A stretch of DNA of 64,000 bases from Gemmatimonadaceae bacterium (GTDB lineage: Bacteria > Latescibacterota > UBA2968 > UBA8231). The notes below the pieces were generated by a model. That model was not told where the DNA came from. It ran no database searches and saw only the letters and a list, made by a program, of their open reading frames with translations. This document shows positions 42,182 to 54,810 of this stretch, one piece after another. The DNA lies in contig JAPOZM010000122.1 of NCBI GenBank assembly GCA_026706075.1, forward strand, positions 1 through 64,000. Reading direction: 5' to 3'. Position numbers and translations under genes: made by a program. Position 1 is the first letter of the stretch. The number at the start of each line of letters is the position of its first letter.

Positions 42182-43552
42182 TCACCGCCGCCGGACGGCC
42201 CCGGGATAGCGGGAAAGGATGAAGTCCCGAGCCGTCCTCCCTCCCACCAGATCGTGGTTGTTCCGCAGACACCAGACACGGAACGACTCGAGAAGGCTTT
42301 CCTCCTCCTCCGGGATCCCGGCGTGGCGCGCGTAGTCGAGCAGGATCGACTCGTACTGGCTTTTGTCGGGGAGATCCAGATAGATCTTGAGGGCAAAGCG
42401 GTCGTCGAGGGCGCGCCTCTCGTCGAGGCGCTGGAAGGCCTGTGGATCGTAAGGCCAAGGTGCGGCCGTGGCCGTTGTCCGCCGGTCCGCCGGTGCACCC
42501 TCCACCTGCAGGGGCGGCGGGCCCTGAGGCCTGTCCCCTTCGCGGTCGATCAGGTCCTTGAAGTTCGAGGTGGCATAGAAGACGAGATTCACCGGAACCT
42601 GCTCGAGGCCGCCGTCCAGAACGCTCGACAAGGCCTTGGCCAAAGAGCCGCGGCGGTCGAGGCCGATGTTGTCGAGGACGGCGATGAAGCGCTCTCTCCG
42701 TTGCCGCACGAGAGCGAACAACCGGGGTAGGAGGCCGTAGCTCGCGGCCGGGACTTCGACGCCGCGGAGCCCGCGCTCCCAGTACCGGGTGATGAGTCCG
42801 CGGATCAGGGAGGACTTGCCGCATCCCCTCGGCCCCCAGATGAGGGCATTGTGGGCCCGGTACCCCTCCAGGAGGTTGCGGGTGTTCTCGTCCAGAAGCC
42901 GCATGCGCTGCTCGTTGCCCGCCAGCCACCCGAGGTCGAAGGCGTCGAAGTCGCGGATGGGAGTGAGCCCCGGACGGCCAGCCTCGACGAGCTCCAGGCG
43001 ATAGGCGGGGCACCCCTGCTCCCTCCCCAGGCCATAGCGATAGACCAGCTCGCCCAGGCCGCGGACCAGCTCCTGCCAATCCGGAGATGCCTTCTCGAAC
43101 TTCTCGCGCAACCGGCAGTGGAGGGTCGAGACCGACCAGGGCGGGACCCCCGTCGACCAGGGATCGGGGGCGACCGCCGGCTCCCGCGGGGCTGCAGGCT
43201 GGGGAGCGGAAGCGACCTCTCCCACGCAGGCGTCGACGGCGTGGGCCACCGATTTCAGCTGCCGCAGGTCCTCGACCATCCGCTCGGCGAAGATGGCGGG
43301 CACTCCCTCCGGCCCCAGAACGGCGCACCGCCGCAGATAGGGGTGAGAATCGTCGGTGCAGATACGGTGGCCGAGGTACTGGCCGAAGGATTCGGTCCGG
43401 GGTGCGGAGACCGCCGTGCACGCCTCGATGAGACGCCATCGGCTGGCCGTCAGCCGGGTGTCGTCCCGGCAGGTCCCGGACCGGGCGGAGCGGTCAAGCA
43501 GATCGCTGGCGGCCCGGGCCACGGCCGGAGGCAGGATGGGCCAGTCGGCCAT
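42182..43552 (-). CDS. DUF815-family AAA+ ATPase with long N-terminal extension
   Basis: A 456-residue protein. The DUF815 core starts near residue 225 (GNEQRMRLLDENTRNLLEGYRAHN). Walker A is GPRGCGKSS, and the Walker B region FIAVLDNIGLD keeps Asp but lacks the usual double acid. GGLEQVPVNLVFYATSNFKDLID is the sensor 1 region and DDRFALKIYLDLPDKSQYESIL the lid. Residues 1-220 are not assigned. I chose ATG 43552 for its GGAGG six bases upstream; a TTG at 43657 would add 35 residues. The role of DUF815 ATPases is unknown. It lies directly downstream of the cysS remnant. Confidence 0.82.
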   Translation of the reverse strand: MADWPILPPAVARAASDLLDRSARSGTCRDDTRLTASRWRLIEACTAVSAPRTESFGQYLGHRICTDDSHPYLRRCAVLGPEGVPAIFAERMVEDLRQLKSVAHAVDACVGEVASAPQPAAPREPAVAPDPWSTGVPPWSVSTLHCRLREKFEKASPDWQELVRGLGELVYRYGLGREQGCPAYRLELVEAGRPGLTPIRDFDAFDLGWLAGNEQRMRLLDENTRNLLEGYRAHNALIWGPRGCGKSSLIRGLITRYWERGLRGVEVPAASYGLLPRLFALVRQRRERFIAVLDNIGLDRRGSLAKALSSVLDGGLEQVPVNLVFYATSNFKDLIDREGDRPQGPPPLQVEGAPADRRTTATAAPWPYDPQAFQRLDERRALDDRFALKIYLDLPDKSQYESILLDYARHAGIPEEEESLLESFRVWCLRNNHDLVGGRTARDFILSRYPGAVRRR

Positions 43553-43635
43553 AAGGGCCTCCAGCAGGCCCCGGGCGTTCGAAGGTGAGGACCCCGCAGC
43601 GTCGGCTGCGACCACGGGCCGGCGAACACACCCCG

Positions 43636-44610
43636 TCAAGGGGGGTCCCACTTCCAACGAGGGCCGTCCGGCGTGTCGGTGACCACCACTCCCGAGGCCA
43701 CCAGCTCGGCTCCCAGGGCGTCGGCGCGGTCCCAGTCAAGGAGGTTCCGAGCCTCCTCTCTCTCCTCCACCAGCCGGCGGAGCTGCGGAGGAAGCTCTGG
43801 ATCCTCGTCTACCGCTTCGTCCCCAGGGGCCTCTTCGATAATTCCGAGGACGGAGTCCACCTCCTCGATCAGACCGGAAACGCGCAGGGCCTCGGGTGCG
43901 GGCAACTCCCCGGAGGAGAGTGCTCGCTCCGCATCCGCGACGAGGTTGAAGACGGCTGCCATCCCCGGGGAGGCGTTCAGATCGTCATTCACGTTCAGAT
44001 CGTCATTCATCAGATCGTCATTCATATGTTCGATGAAGCCCCGCCCGGGCTTGCGCAACGGGACCGCACCCCCAGGGACGCCTTCGTGAAGTTCAGCGCG
44101 GTACGGCAGTGGTTGGTGACTACGAAGTAGCGGAACCCGCAAACCACCTCCCCTCTCCCGGCACCGTCGACGAGGCCGGCGAGGTCGCGCAGCAGGAGCT
44201 GGTTGCCGAGGCTCTTGTAGAGCTTCACCCCCTCGATGTTGATGAACTCAGTGTGCATCCAAGTACCTGGACAGGGTCTGGCCCGTGGCTCCTCGCTCTG
44301 GGCGACCTCGTTCTGAATGGCCCGGCTGTCGACGTGAGCGAAGTCACCGTACGCGGGGAAGCGGGCGATGGAGAAGTAGACCGATCCTTCGTGAACATAG
44401 GCCATCCCGCGCTGGAGGAGCTGCTCGACGAGTCGCACCATCTCCGGAATGCTCGGTAGCCCGTGGATAGTGGTCTGCCCGCTGGATCCCGAGGTCCGAG
44501 CTCCTTGAAAAATCGAAGAGGCGCTTGCCGCGGCTGGCAGTGTCGTGGAAACGGATCATCCGGCCCGCCTCGACCTGCCCCCGGAGGGCGTGAGCGTGCC
44601 TCTTGGAAGG
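43636..44610 (-). pseudogene. cysS: Decayed cysteinyl-tRNA synthetase gene
   Basis: CysRS pieces can be followed in order over three frames. LGIQRADHYPRATEH (about 44460-44510) is followed by a frameshift, then MVRLVEQLLQRGMAYVHEGSVYFSI. NEVAQSEEPRARP remains of the HENEIAQSE zinc region, but the preceding catalytic and zinc-binding part is gone. EGVKLYKSLGNQ replaces EGxKMSKSLGN. After ALNFTKASLG another frameshift leads to MNDDL and an otherwise normal C-terminal domain ending RWKWDPP. The 5' third with the HIGH motif is missing. An intact cysS must exist elsewhere. A tandem repeat lies inside. Confidence 0.88.
43978..44024. repeat. Triple 14-bp direct repeat in the cysS remnant
   Basis: Three copies of CAGATCGTCATTCA start at 43978, 43996 and 44011. 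On the minus strand they encode three NDDL units where functional CysRS has one MNDDLN. They probably arose by slippage after the gene lost function. Confidence 0.9.
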
Positions 44611-44660
44611 GTCCCGGACCACCCGTCGGTCGATCGGAATCACCACGGCCGGCGCAAGGA

Positions 44661-44689
44661 GAAGGGGCCGCAGTTCATGCGGCCCCTTC
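44661..44689 (-). terminator. Hairpin terminator after tRNA-Arg
   Basis: Perfect 11-base arms GAAGGGGCCGC and GCGGCCCCTTC around a seven-base loop, 48 bases after the tRNA 3' end and before the cysS remnant. The following bases are only moderately T-rich (CTCCTT). Confidence 0.65.
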
Positions 44690-44736
44690 GACCTGGGACT
44701 CGAGGGAACCCGAGGAAAGGTTCCGACTCGACCAAC

Positions 44737-44813
44737 TGGCACCCCCGACAGGATTCGAACCTGTGACCCACAGATTAGGAATCTGTTGCTCTATCCTGCT
44801 GAGCTACGGGGGC
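44737..44813 (-). tRNA. tRNA-Arg (anticodon CCT)
   Basis: A 77-base tRNA on the minus strand. Acceptor strands GCCCCCG and CGGGGGT pair with one G-T wobble. The anticodon stem ACAGA/TCTGT holds loop TTCCTAA, giving CCT, which decodes AGG arginine. GGTTCGAATCC is the T arm, and CCA is encoded. Confidence 0.97.
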
Positions 44814-44882
44814 AATGGGACGACCGGATCTCCCGAGGTCGGGAAAGGCCACTTGACCGGCCCCCGGGGAACCTTCCAGAAT

Positions 44883-44911
44883 AGGGTAGGGGCGGCGGCG
44901 GCGGCGGTCAA
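44883..44911 (-). promoter_or_regulatory. Promoter of tRNA-Arg
   Basis: TTGACC (44906-44911) and TACCCT (44883-44888) are spaced by 17 bp on the minus strand. The spacer is almost purely repeated GCC triplets. The predicted leader before the tRNA is about 60 bases. Confidence 0.55.
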
Positions 44912-44954
44912 TGAACCGCGGGGCGATGGCCCCCGGCAGGCGGGCTCGGCCCTG

Positions 44955-44983
44955 TTGACAGGCCCCGGGGCCCGGCCTACCTT
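44955..44983 (+). promoter_or_regulatory. Promoter of the ACIII-caa3 operon
   Basis: Consensus TTGACA (44955-44960) and TACCTT (44978-44983) are spaced by 17 bp. The transcript would begin near 44990, leaving a leader of about 119 bases before actA. All twelve genes to 57561 follow with overlaps or gaps below 11 bases, so this promoter probably drives them all. Confidence 0.75.
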
Positions 44984-45108
44984 ACAGCCCTCGTTCGACC
45001 CGCGTCGCGAGAGCTGCCACTCCGTCGCGACTCCCCGCACTGAAACAGAGCACCGCAACCCGCCCTCCTTGGCCCGAGGCAGGCCAGGGTCCGGCTCCGA
45101 GTGTGTAG

Positions 45109-45761
45109 ATGGCGCAGGTTTTCCATCGCAGCATCAACTGGGTCGCCAAGCTGTCCATCCTCCTTCTGCTCGCCCTCGCCAGCCTGTGCCTCGCCATCCT
45201 CCTGAACATCAACCGGCTCGACTACGTCAGCCACGTGGGCTTGGCCAAGGATCAGCCGGTCCCCTTCTCGCACAAGCACCACGTCACCGGCATGGGCATC
45301 GACTGCCGCTACTGCCACACGAGCGTCGAGGAGTCCGCCTTCGCCGGCATCCCGCCCGTGGAGACGTGCATGACCTGTCACTCCCTGGTCTGGACCGAGG
45401 CCCCGTTGCTCGAGCCCGTCCGGACGGCTTGGCGGGACGAGGTCCCACTGCAGTGGACCCGGATCCACGACCTGCCCGACTTCGTGTACTTCCGGCACGA
45501 CATCCATGTCGCCAAAGGGGTCGGCTGCACCAGCTGTCACGGGCCGGTCGACCAGATGCCCCTCATGTACAAGGAGAACACCCTGAACATGGAGTGGTGC
45601 CTCGAGTGCCACCGCGAGCCCGAGAGGCAGATCCGGCCTCGCGACCAGGTATTTGACGTGACTTGGTCCCCCCCCGCTGACCAGGAGCGCGCCGGAGCGC
45701 GGCTGGTGGAGGAGTACGACGTGCAGGTTTCGCAGCTGACCGACTGTTCGGTCTGTCACCT

Positions 45762-45765
<4 letters not shown>
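45109..45765 (+). CDS. actA: Alternative complex III subunit ActA, pentaheme cytochrome c
   Basis: A 218-residue membrane-anchored multiheme cytochrome. An N-terminal transmembrane segment (about residues 12-35) is followed by five CxxCH motifs: CRYCH, CMTCH, CTSCH, CLECH and CSVCH. HKHHVTG and NMEWCLECH match ActA. It carries electrons from quinol oxidation in ACIII towards the terminal oxidase. It is the first gene of the operon, and its stop overlaps the GTG of actB. Confidence 0.95.
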
Positions 45766-48815
<3,050 letters not shown>

Positions 48816-48816
48816 G

Positions 48817-50190
<1,374 letters not shown>

Positions 50191-50192
50191 TC

Positions 50193-50738
50193 ATGAACGA
50201 CCCCGCCCCCGCCGGAGCCCATGGCCTGATGGCCGAGTTCGAACGTCCCGAGGATCTCCTCGCGGCGGCGAAGAAGGCCTACGCCGAAGGCTACCGGCGC
50301 ATGGACGCCTACTCCCCCCTGCCGATCCACGGCCTGGCGGCGGCGATCGGCTTCCCGCGCACGAACCTGCCCATCGCCACCTTCCTGTGCGGATTGCTCG
50401 GCGGACTCTGCGGCTACGGGCTGCAATACTGGGTGCACGTCATCGACTACCCGATCAACATCGGTGGCCGGCCGATGCACTCGGGTCCGATGTTCATTCC
50501 CGTCACCTTCGAGTTGACCATCCTCTTTGCAGCCATCGGTACCGTGGTGGGGCTGATCCTGCTCAACCGGCTGCCCCAGCCCCATCATCCTGTCTTCAAC
50601 GTGCCCGCCTTCGAGCGTGCCAGCCAGGACCGCTTCTTTCTGTGCATCGAGTCGGAGGACGATCGATACGACGCGGGCTCGACCCGGACCTTCCTCGAGG
50701 GGGTGGGAGCGGTGGAGGTCTCGGAGGTACAACCCTGA
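50193..50738 (+). CDS. actD: Alternative complex III subunit ActD (DUF3341)
   Basis: A 181-residue membrane protein with two transmembrane segments at about residues 57-80 and 105-128. The DUF3341 pattern starts GLMAEFERPEDLLAAAKKAYAEGYRRMDAYSPLPIHGL and includes INIGGRPMHSGPMFIPVTFELTIL. It is a structural subunit of ACIII. The C-terminus after the second segment is a soluble domain. Confidence 0.94.
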   Translation: MNDPAPAGAHGLMAEFERPEDLLAAAKKAYAEGYRRMDAYSPLPIHGLAAAIGFPRTNLPIATFLCGLLGGLCGYGLQYWVHVIDYPINIGGRPMHSGPMFIPVTFELTILFAAIGTVVGLILLNRLPQPHHPVFNVPAFERASQDRFFLCIESEDDRYDAGSTRTFLEGVGAVEVSEVQP

Positions 50739-50740
50739 CG

Positions 50741-51319
50741 ATGTTGCGCGCCACCCTCCTCCGCGCGGCCCTGGCCGCCCTGTTCCTGTTGCCTGGGTGC
50801 GACCTGCGCCAGCGCATGTACGACCAGCCCAAATACGAGGCGCACGAGGCGACTCCCTTCTTCGACGACGGACTGAGCGCCCGGCCGGCCGTGGAGGGTA
50901 CCGTCGCCCGGGGCCAGCTTCGCTTCGACGAGCACTATTGGGAAGGCCGGGTCGATGGAGAGCTGGCTGCTACCCTTCCGGCCCGGGTGGCCTTCGACCG
51001 TGGTCTCCTCGACCGGGGGCGCGAGAGGTTCGAAATCTTCTGCTCTCCCTGCCACGGCCGCACCGGCCGGGGCGACGGCATGATCGTGCAACGAGGCCTG
51101 AAGCGCCCCCCCTCCTTCCATGAGGAGCGCCTGCGGGAGGCGGCCATCGGCTATTTCTACGACGTTCAGACCGAGGGGTTCGGCGCCATGTTCAGCTACG
51201 CCTCGCGAGTCCCCGTACCGGACCGCTGGGCCATCGCCGCCTACGTCCGGGCTCTCCAGTTGAGCCAGCGCGCCGAATTCGACCAGCTGCCCCCTGAAGA
51301 TCAGAGACAGCTTCCGTGA
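50741..51319 (+). CDS. actE: Alternative complex III subunit ActE, monoheme cytochrome c lipoprotein
   Basis: A 192-residue lipoprotein: signal LLRAALAALFLLPGC with lipobox, then a region DLRQRMYDQPKYEAHEAT typical of ActE, and one heme motif CSPCH in FEIFCSPCHGRTGRGDG. The axial Met is probably in the FGAMFSYASRVPVPDRWAI segment. It can pass electrons from ActA to the caa3 oxidase. Its stop overlaps the GTG of actF. Confidence 0.95.
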   Translation: MLRATLLRAALAALFLLPGCDLRQRMYDQPKYEAHEATPFFDDGLSARPAVEGTVARGQLRFDEHYWEGRVDGELAATLPARVAFDRGLLDRGRERFEIFCSPCHGRTGRGDGMIVQRGLKRPPSFHEERLREAAIGYFYDVQTEGFGAMFSYASRVPVPDRWAIAAYVRALQLSQRAEFDQLPPEDQRQLP

Positions 51320-52548
51320 ACGGCGGCCTGAACCAGCAACTGCTCAGCCAGAGCGAGGCCCTGGCACCCCGCTTCGCCCGCTGCCGCCGCGTCGCCCTGG
51401 TCGCCGCCCTGGCGGGCCTCGCCCTCACCGCCCTCGGGTATATGACCCAGCCGGAGCAGTTCTTCCGCTCGTGGCTCCTCGGCTTCGCCTACTGGGTCAG
51501 TCTCACTCTGGGATGCCTGATGGTCCTCCTGATCCACCACCTGGCGGGAGGACGCTGGGGATTCGCGGTGCGCCGCATCCTCGAGGCCGGGGCCCGCACC
51601 TGGCCGCTGATGCTGATTCTCGGCCTGCCCGTGCTGGCCGGTTTGCACGACCTCTATCACTGGACCCACACGGAGGTGGTGGCCGAGGACGAGATCCTCC
51701 AGCACAAGTCGCCGTTCCTCAACACGCCTTTCTTCGTCGTGCGGTACTTCCTGTACTTCGCGCTCTGGGGAGGGATGGTTCAACTCCTCCACCGCTGGTC
51801 GAAGCTGCAGGACGAGCAGGCCGAGACCTGGCCCACCCGCAGGATGCAGGTTCTCTCCGGCCCGGGGCTTGTGCTCTTCGTGCTCTCCGGGACCCTGGCC
51901 GGCGTCGACTGGATCATGTCTCTCGAGCCGCACTGGTTCTCGACGATCTTCAGCGCCATCTACATCATCGGGCAGGGGCTTGCGGCCTGGGCCTTCGTGG
52001 CTGTCGTCGGCGTCAGCCTCTCCCGCCACGAGCCGCTGAGAGCCCTGCTGAGCAACGAGCGTCTGCGCGACCTGGGCACCTTCATGCTCGGCTTCGTGCT
52101 CCTCTGGGCCTACACCTCGTTCTCCCAGCTGCTGATCATCTGGGCCGGCAACCTGCCCGAGGAGATCACTTGGTACTACACGCGCCTCAGCGGCGGCTGG
52201 CTTCATCTCGGCTACCTTCTCATCGGTTTCCACTTCGCCGTGCCCTTCCTGTTGATGATCTCCAGCCGCCTCAAGTCCCGTCTGCGGATCCTCGTCTCCG
52301 TCGCCTGCGGCCTGCTGGTCATGCGCCTCCTCGATCTCTACTGGATCTCCGCCCCCGCCTTCCAGGGCGGGCAGGCCTCGGCGGCCCCCCACTGGCTCGA
52401 CCTGGTCATCCCCTTCTTCATCGGGTGTCTGTGGCTGTTCGTGTTCTTCGGGCACCTGAAGAGCCGCTGTCTGGTGCCGCTGAACGACCCGAGGTTCGAC
52501 TTCACCGCCCTCGCCGCGGAGACGGCGGAGGAAGATCACCATGGCTGA
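51316..52548 (+). CDS. actF: Alternative complex III subunit ActF (NrfD-like membrane protein)
   Basis: A 410-residue polytopic membrane protein, the second NrfD-like ACIII subunit, with about ten transmembrane segments. FRSWLLGFAYWVSLTLGCLMVL, NTPFFVVRYFLYFALWGG, GVDWIMSLEPHWFSTIF and WAYTSFSQLLIIWAGNLPEE are characteristic. It starts at GTG and overlaps the next gene by 8 bases. Confidence 0.94.
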   Translation: MNGGLNQQLLSQSEALAPRFARCRRVALVAALAGLALTALGYMTQPEQFFRSWLLGFAYWVSLTLGCLMVLLIHHLAGGRWGFAVRRILEAGARTWPLMLILGLPVLAGLHDLYHWTHTEVVAEDEILQHKSPFLNTPFFVVRYFLYFALWGGMVQLLHRWSKLQDEQAETWPTRRMQVLSGPGLVLFVLSGTLAGVDWIMSLEPHWFSTIFSAIYIIGQGLAAWAFVAVVGVSLSRHEPLRALLSNERLRDLGTFMLGFVLLWAYTSFSQLLIIWAGNLPEEITWYYTRLSGGWLHLGYLLIGFHFAVPFLLMISSRLKSRLRILVSVACGLLVMRLLDLYWISAPAFQGGQASAAPHWLDLVIPFFIGCLWLFVFFGHLKSRCLVPLNDPRFDFTALAAETAEEDHHG

Positions 52549-53017
52549 TCATCACGGTGCCGCCGATGGACATGTCCACGCCGCTTCGGCCGCGGCGGGT
52601 CACGAGGTCACCGACGCCCCGGCCAGTCCCCTGGCCAAAGTGGGGATCGCGATCGCCGTGCTCATGCTCGTCTCTTTCGTTGGCGTTCTCCTGCTCTTCC
52701 GGTTTCTAGTGCACGTGCAGCCTCTGTACGACAAGGAGGAGCCGGCCCACCCCCTGCGCGACGTGCGGGTCTCTTCCACCGAGCCGCGGCTGCAGCCCGA
52801 CCCACCGCGCGAGAAGGCCGAGCTGCGGCGCATCGAGGACCACCTTCTCACCACCTACGACTGGGTGGACAAGGAACAGGGGCTGGTGCGCATCCCCGTG
52901 GACCGCGCCATCGACCTCCTCTCCCGCCGCGGCCTGCCCGAGAAGACCGGTACGGGAGCCGCCTCGACTGGAGCCGACTCAACAGGGGCCGCTGCCCCAC
53001 CGGCAAGCGAGGAATGA
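52541..53017 (+). CDS. Small single-pass membrane protein of the ACIII locus
   Basis: A 158-residue protein with a His-rich N-terminus (MADHHGAADGHVH), one transmembrane segment at about 32-57 (IAIAVLMLVSFVGVLLLFRFL) and a soluble part containing EDHLLTTYDWVDKEQGLVRIPVDRAIDLL, then an Ala/Gly/Thr tail. This RIP-x-x-RAIDLL pattern recurs in small proteins beside ACIII. It occupies the place of ActG in other loci but I cannot confirm homology. It may help dock or assemble the oxidase. The end overlaps the SCO gene (ATGA). Confidence 0.75.
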   Translation: MADHHGAADGHVHAASAAAGHEVTDAPASPLAKVGIAIAVLMLVSFVGVLLLFRFLVHVQPLYDKEEPAHPLRDVRVSSTEPRLQPDPPREKAELRRIEDHLLTTYDWVDKEQGLVRIPVDRAIDLLSRRGLPEKTGTGAASTGADSTGAAAPPASEE

Positions 53018-53859
53018 GGGTGAGACCGGGTTCCCACCTCTCCTCAGCGATCACCGCCCTGACGGCCCTGACGGTGGGGTCGGCCCATGGCCAGGCGCTC
53101 GACTCCACAGTGGGCGACCAGATCGGCATCGACCAGCGGCTTGGCGAGCGGATCCCGCTGGACCTGGCCTTCCGCGACGAAACGGGAGCGGTGGTGCGCC
53201 TCGACGAGATCCTGGACAAGAGGCCGGCGATCCTGTCTCTCGTCTACTATGAATGCCCCATGCTCTGCACCCAGGTCCTCAACGGCCTCCTCCGCAGCCT
53301 GCGCGTGCTCTCCATGGACGTGGGCGGCGAGTTCGAGGTGATCACGGTGAGCATCGATCCCGGCGAGACTCCGGCCTTGGCGGCGGCCAAGAAAAAGGAA
53401 TACGTCGGGCGCTACGGCCGCGATGACGCGGCAGGGGGCTGGCACTTCCTCACCGGAACCCGGGAGCGGATCGAGGAACTCGCCGAGGCCGTGGGATTCC
53501 GCTACGAGTACGATCCCGAGACCGATCTCTACGTACACGCCAGCGGCATCATGGTCCTCACCCCGGGGGGAGAGCTGGCCCGCTACTTCTATGGCGTCGA
53601 GTACGCGCCGAAGGACCTGCGGCTGGGTCTGATCGAGGCGGCCGAGGAGCGCATCGGCAACGCCGTGGACCAGATCCTCCTGTTGTGCTACCAGTACGAT
53701 CCCACGACCGGCAAGTACGGCCTGGTGATCCTCAACAGCCTGCGTGTCGCCGGGGCGGCTACCGTGGCCATCCTGGCCGCCCTCGTCATCGGCTGGATCC
53801 GCCGGGAACGCCGGCAGGCCGGCCCCCCGGCGGCCAACCCCATTCCGCACCGGAACTGA
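53014..53859 (+). CDS. SCO1/SenC-family copper chaperone with C-terminal membrane anchor
   Basis: A 281-residue exported protein. A signal-like N-terminus ends near GSAHGQA. The thioredoxin fold has the copper motif CPMLC in LVYYECPMLCTQVLNGLL and the third ligand His in YVHASGIMVL. A transmembrane segment at about 248-268 anchors the C-terminus. SCO proteins deliver copper to the CuA site of cytochrome oxidase subunit II, encoded 6 bases downstream. The C-terminal anchor differs from the usual N-terminal one. Confidence 0.93.
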   Translation: MRVRPGSHLSSAITALTALTVGSAHGQALDSTVGDQIGIDQRLGERIPLDLAFRDETGAVVRLDEILDKRPAILSLVYYECPMLCTQVLNGLLRSLRVLSMDVGGEFEVITVSIDPGETPALAAAKKKEYVGRYGRDDAAGGWHFLTGTRERIEELAEAVGFRYEYDPETDLYVHASGIMVLTPGGELARYFYGVEYAPKDLRLGLIEAAEERIGNAVDQILLLCYQYDPTTGKYGLVILNSLRVAGAATVAILAALVIGWIRRERRQAGPPAANPIPHRN

Positions 53860-53865
53860 CCTGCG

Positions 53866-54801
53866 ATGTCGAAGGAATTCCCCCTCCATCCCGACTTGGC
53901 CTCCACCTTCGCCCTGCAGGTGGATCTGCTGTACTTCCTGCTGGTGGGGCTCAGCGTCCTCTTCGCGGCGGGCGTGGTCATCGTCCTGGTGATCTTCGCC
54001 ATCAAGTACCGCAGGCGCTCCGACGACGACCGGCCCCATCCCGTCCACGGCTCGATCCCCCTCGAGGTAGCCTGGAGCATTATCCCGCTGTTCATGGCCA
54101 TCGGCGTCTTCACCCTGGGAGCCGAGGTCTACTACCGCATGTACCGCTCACCCACCAACGCGATCGACATCTACGTCGTGGGCAAGCAGTGGATGTGGAA
54201 GATCCAGCACCCCGAGGGCCGGCGCGAGATCAACGAGCTCCACATTCCCGTCAATCAGCCGGTGCAGCTGACCATGACCTCGGAGGATGTGATCCACGCC
54301 TTCTCGGTGCCCGCCTTCCGCACCAAGAAGGATGTCGTGCCCGGCCGCTACAACACGATCTGGTTCGAGGCCACCAAGACGGGCGAGTACCACCTGTTCT
54401 GTGCCGAGTACTGCGGCACCCAGCACTCCACCATGATCGGCACGGTGTACGTGATGGAGCCGGAGGACTACCAGGAGTGGCTCGGCGGCGGGGTCAGCGG
54501 CGAGACCATGGCCGAGGCAGGGGAGCGCCAGTTCCAGCAGCTTGGATGCGCCACCTGCCACAAGGCCGAGTCCATCGGCCGCGGCCCCACCCTGGTCGGT
54601 CTCTTCGGCGAGCAAGTGGAACTCGCCTCGGGCGCTGTGGCCGTGGTCGACGAGAGCTACCTGCGCGAATCGATCCTCGCGCCGGCGACGAAACTGGTGA
54701 AGGGCTATGACCCGATCATGCCCACCTTCCAGGGGCAGATCAGCGAGGAAACCCTCCTCCAACTCATCACCTACATCAAGTCCCTCGGCGCCAGCGAGTG
54801 A
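53866..54801 (+). CDS. coxB: Cytochrome c oxidase subunit II with fused cytochrome c (caa3 type)
   Basis: A 311-residue protein with two transmembrane segments (about 20-50 and 65-90). The cupredoxin CuA domain carries CAEYCGTQHSTM with both Cys, the His and the Met ligand, plus the upstream His in DVIHAFSVP. A C-terminal cytochrome c domain has CATCHK. The heme domain replaces a soluble cytochrome c, fitting direct electron transfer from ACIII. Ten bases precede coxA. Confidence 0.96.
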   Translation: MSKEFPLHPDLASTFALQVDLLYFLLVGLSVLFAAGVVIVLVIFAIKYRRRSDDDRPHPVHGSIPLEVAWSIIPLFMAIGVFTLGAEVYYRMYRSPTNAIDIYVVGKQWMWKIQHPEGRREINELHIPVNQPVQLTMTSEDVIHAFSVPAFRTKKDVVPGRYNTIWFEATKTGEYHLFCAEYCGTQHSTMIGTVYVMEPEDYQEWLGGGVSGETMAEAGERQFQQLGCATCHKAESIGRGPTLVGLFGEQVELASGAVAVVDESYLRESILAPATKLVKGYDPIMPTFQGQISEETLLQLITYIKSLGASE

Positions 54802-54810
54802 GGCGGAGCC

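Noticed and set aside
43636-44610. Programmed frameshifting to express CysRS
   Set aside because: The HIGH and zinc-binding regions are missing altogether and the KMSKS motif is altered, so frameshifting could not restore activity.
44889-44909. GGC triplet run as a functional repeat
   Set aside because: It is short and lies in the spacer of the tRNA-Arg promoter. It is noted as an oddity only.
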